A DNA stretch of 64,000 bases from Aquilaria yunnanensis (lineage: Eukaryota; Streptophyta; Magnoliopsida; Malvales; Thymelaeaceae): positions 90,026,001 through 90,090,000 of the forward strand of contig CM077597.1 in NCBI GenBank assembly GCA_039654915.1, in the 5' to 3' direction. Below are positions 61,737 through 64,000 of the stretch, in pieces. The translations under genes were made by a program, and so were the position numbers. Positions within the stretch are counted from its first letter, which is position 1; each line of letters opens with the position of its first letter. The notes below the pieces were generated by a model. It saw only the letters and a list, made by a program, of their open reading frames with translations, was not told the DNA's origin and did not search any database.

Positions 61737-61750
61737 GATCCGTCAGGATC
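61737..61750 (+). repeat. Stem-loop repeat 2 of the Ogre-type LTR
   Basis: GATCCGTCAGGATC: a 5-bp stem with a GTCA loop; corresponds in order to 31011-31024 of the solo LTR. Confidence 0.7.
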
Positions 61751-61859
61751 TACGGTTTGAAAAATATCAAAATTTTTTAATTAAATAAATTAAATAAATA
61801 CAAAAGATAAAAATTCATATTTTACGATATGGATTAAATTATTTAAAATATCATCAACA

Positions 61860-61948
61860 TTCCGTGTCCGGGTGACTCGGCAGAGTCCATGGTTCGGAAT
61901 TAAAAACTTCCGTGTCCAAATGACTCGGCAGAGTCCATGGTTCGGAAA
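61860..61948 (+). repeat. Stem-loop repeats 3 and 4 of the Ogre-type LTR
   Basis: Two copies of a roughly 40-bp unit beginning TTCCGTGTCC and ending GGTTCGGAA with core GACTCGGCAGAGTC (61874-61887 and 61922-61935). They match the pair at 30811-30896 of the solo LTR. Confidence 0.8.
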
Positions 61949-62210
61949 TATCAACTTAACTTAAAAAATCCACATTTCGACTAATTCAGTTAAAATTTCT
62001 AGTTTGAAAATTAACTGAATTTTTTTTAAAGCAAAGTAAAACAAAATTAAAATCAACTAAGGTGCCAATTTTGGGCGCTATAACAATATTGTTTTAGCGT
62101 AACCGTACTCCCGATCCCCGAACTCTCGCAGACCATATTTTAAGGTATCCAATCGACCTGAGCGAAAACCGATTGGTGGCGACTCCCGAAAACCCGACGT
62201 TGCCACAGCT

Positions 62211-62229
62211 TGGCGACTCCGCTGGGGAC
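62211..62229 (+). other. Primer-binding site of the Ogre-type element
   Basis: TGGCGACTCCGCTGGGGAC begins with TGG just after the LTR end, as a tRNA-primed minus-strand start site should. Ogre elements are reported to use a tRNA-Arg primer; the match to a tRNA was not checked. Confidence 0.8.
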
Positions 62230-62947
62230 TCCACGTTAGTGAGTCGAGCCTAAAGTTGATTTGTTCTGATTTACTTTGCTTATTATGTGGATTTATATGT
62301 TATATTTACTTATTCTAAACATGCATAATGCATTCACAATATGAAGCTCTATACCCGAGCTTCCTTAAATCAAACACGATTCTTTCTAAGCGGAATTGGT
62401 GTTGCTGTCCTTGTGAGGCCACGGTCTCCAAGCCTTCACCGGTTTCAAAGTAGCAAAGTAGTGTATTGCCTTCTGAGACGGTTAGTCTCTGCATGGGCCC
62501 ACGAAAAGCTACGACTCGAATTAATCCATTCCTTACATTAACCCTAGAGGGTAAGGAATCGGGCCGTCACTATGATTTAGTGACGGGATTCGGGAACTAT
62601 CCCTTGCCTTTTTGATAAGCTACCTTATGCATATAGAACTCCTCACTTAACCATAGAACTGACCATAGAATTTCTACCATTTTACCAACGCCATAAGCAC
62701 GTCCTTGTTATGCTATGTTGTTGCTCTACACTTTTATTTTCTTCGTGTCTTATATTTATGGTTTTAATTCATTTTTCCATAATACTTCATGAGTTGTTAA
62801 TTGCTATTTAACTTATTAATAACCTTATCTTTCTTGTGCAATTATTCTTCATGCATCAAAACCACGCATCAAATTATGCTAACTTTTTGGTCTTTATAAT
62901 GACAACTAAAAGTTTTGAAGTTCTACGATAATGGATAAGCAAACTCA
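62230..62947 (+). other. Leader of the Ogre-type element before the tandem repeats
   Basis: Transcribed, non-coding sequence between primer-binding site and gag. A 66-codon open frame at 62341-62541 (MKLYTRASLNQTRFFLSG) lies in it; Ogre elements carry an extra ORF before gag, but this one is too short to assign. Confidence 0.5.
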
Positions 62948-63362
62948 CTCATTGCATGCATTCCATTACATTAATCACGTGCATATAAAGTATGATAAAA
63001 ATAATCTCATTGCATGCATTCCATTACATCAATCACACGCATATAAAATCTGATAAAAATAATCTCATTGCATGCATTCCATTACATTAATCACATGCAT
63101 ATAAAATCTGATAAAAATAATCTCATTGCATGCATTCCATTACATTAATCACGTGCATATAAAGTCTGATAAAAACATAATCTCACTTTATATTGCATGC
63201 ATCCATTACATCAATCACACGCATATAAAATCTGATAAAAATAATCTCATTGCATGCATTCCATTACATCAATCACGTGCATATAAATTTTGATAAAAAC
63301 ATAATCTCATTGCATGCATCCATCACATCAATCATATACGCATAGAATCTAATAAAATAAAT
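62948..63362. repeat. 58-bp tandem repeats in the retrotransposon leader
   Basis: Seven units starting at 62948, 63006, 63064, 63122, 63182, 63246 and 63306, period 58-64 bp. Each contains TTGCATGCAT (or ATGCATCC) and most an 'atcac.cgcatataaa' phrase. They lie between the primer-binding site and gag. Confidence 0.9.
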
Positions 63363-63426
63363 ATTCCTTTAAAAAGGTAAAATTGGACCTTAACACCGAT
63401 ATTCAACTCGACTCCAAACAAGATTA

Positions 63427-64000
63427 ATGGCAGAACAAGCCGAAGGACGTCTCATGGAGATGGAGTCCAAGATTGAAAGTATGTCAGAACAGATGAGACA
63501 ATTGATGGAATTAATCAAAGGGAAAGCAACTCAAGTCCCCATCAAAGAAGTACAAGATCCCACTTATCCCCCGGGATTCACCCCGCAACGAGTCTCAGTC
63601 CAAGAAAACCTGTTGCAAGAATCAGGACCGTCTGCTAGTGTTCACCTGAAACAAGATACTGTACATGAAGAGAAGAATATATTACCAAAAGAAGAAGCAG
63701 AATCTCAAAAGCTCGAAACAATAGAGAAGAGACTGCGAGCCATTGAAGGAGGTAATATATTCGGATCTCTCTCAGTGGATGACCTCTGCTTAGTGCCAGA
63801 CGTCATAATCCCTTCGGACTTTAAAGTACCGGATTTCGTAAAATACGATGGAACGAGTGATCCCATCACTCACATCACACTGTTCCTAAGGAGACTACAA
63901 CCACTCACAAAAGATGAAAAGGTGTGGATTGCACTTTTTCAGGAAAGTCTCACAAAATCAGCATTGCAGTGGTATCTAAGTCAAGGACCAAGAAACATCA
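63427..64000 (+). CDS. Gag of the Tat/Ogre-type retrotransposon (5' part, runs off the window)
   Basis: Open from ATG 63427 to the window end, 191 codons, no stop. It begins MAEQAEGRLMEMESKIESM, an N-terminal coiled-coil-like stretch, followed by a Gln/Glu-rich linker. At residues 131-145 the frame reads FKVPDFVKYDGTSDP, then HITLFLRRLQPLTKDEKVW and LTKSALQWY, the start of the Retrotrans_gag capsid domain that packages element RNA. The intact frame behind a complete LTR and primer-binding site suggests a fairly young insertion. Protease, reverse transcriptase and integrase would lie to the right. Confidence 0.88.
   Translation, partial: MAEQAEGRLMEMESKIESMSEQMRQLMELIKGKATQVPIKEVQDPTYPPGFTPQRVSVQENLLQESGPSASVHLKQDTVHEEKNILPKEEAESQKLETIEKRLRAIEGGNIFGSLSVDDLCLVPDVIIPSDFKVPDFVKYDGTSDPITHITLFLRRLQPLTKDEKVWIALFQESLTKSALQWYLSQGPRNI

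Larger units (their letters stand above)
58593..62207 (+). mobile_element. 5' LTR of a Tat/Ogre-type Ty3/gypsy retrotransposon (3615 bp)
   Basis: Begins TGTTGACACCCAATTTCGTCC and ends GACGTTGCCACA, followed after three bases by the primer-binding site. TATAAATA at 59079-59086 puts transcription start near 59110, so U3 is short (about 0.5 kb) and R-U5 about 3.1 kb. A GC-rich, CT-rich leader (59270-59600) is followed by AT-rich sequence with TTATTG repeats (59750-60120), four stem-loop repeats and a 63-bp tandem repeat. The LTR in the NLR intron is the same family. The likely 5-bp target duplication is GTCAC at 58588-58592; its partner lies beyond the window. Confidence 0.93.

Noticed and set aside
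62948..63362. CRISPR-like or satellite array
   Set aside because: Units are contiguous without unique spacers and lie in a retrotransposon leader.

Overview
The window is nuclear DNA of a flowering plant, most likely a eudicot; the species cannot be named from it. The evidence is spliced genes with GT-AG introns, a plant ribosomal-protein gene with telo-box and site II promoter motifs, a CC-NB-ARC-LRR immune receptor gene, and a dense layer of nested plant transposons (hAT, MULE, Stowaway-like, Ty1/copia, Athila-like and Tat/Ogre-like Ty3/gypsy, L1-type LINE). There is no prokaryotic or organellar content.

Layout. 1-4.0 kb: a 2.5 kb non-autonomous hAT-type element with a perfect 8-bp target duplication, itself containing a 1 kb MULE. 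4.0-6.7 kb: an intact four-exon RPL10 (uL16) gene on the minus strand. 10.1-14.0 kb: remnant of a Tat-type gypsy element, consisting of its decayed antisense extra ORF (minus strand) followed by an LTR (plus strand). 16.2-20.0 kb: a second copy of the RPL10 segment, now a pseudogene (one 1-nt deletion, one nonsense codon), with a stray piece of a cyclophilin gene inside. 20.0-24.3 kb: an Athila-like remnant split by a 1428-bp solo LTR with perfect TG..CA ends and a 5-bp duplication.

26.9-39.4 kb: a minus-strand NLR gene. Its first large exon encodes coiled coil, a defective NB-ARC and LRRs with a poly-glutamate insertion. A 6.9-kb intron follows, holding a 3746-bp solo Ogre-type LTR and a 930-bp MITE. 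Then come an LRR exon, an in-phase exon encoding a copia gag-like (DUF4219/UBN2) domain, and one of two tandemly duplicated candidate terminal exons. 41-47 kb: L1-type LINE debris. 47-54 kb: AT-rich DNA with two MITEs. 54.2-58.6 kb: a giant palindromic, foldback-like element whose arms carry an array of the palindromes GTGACCGGGTCAC and GAAGGTACCTTC. 58.6 kb to the end: the 5' part of a Tat/Ogre-type retrotransposon (3615-bp LTR, primer-binding site, 58-bp leader repeats, open gag) inserted into that array.

The only clearly intact ordinary gene is RPL10. The NLR is open but lacks key switch motifs. The most unusual items are the foldback palindrome, the gag-like exon joined to the NLR, and a set of four stem-loops with paired base changes inside the Ogre LTRs. 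All calls are from reading sequence and splice-site logic; no database search was run.
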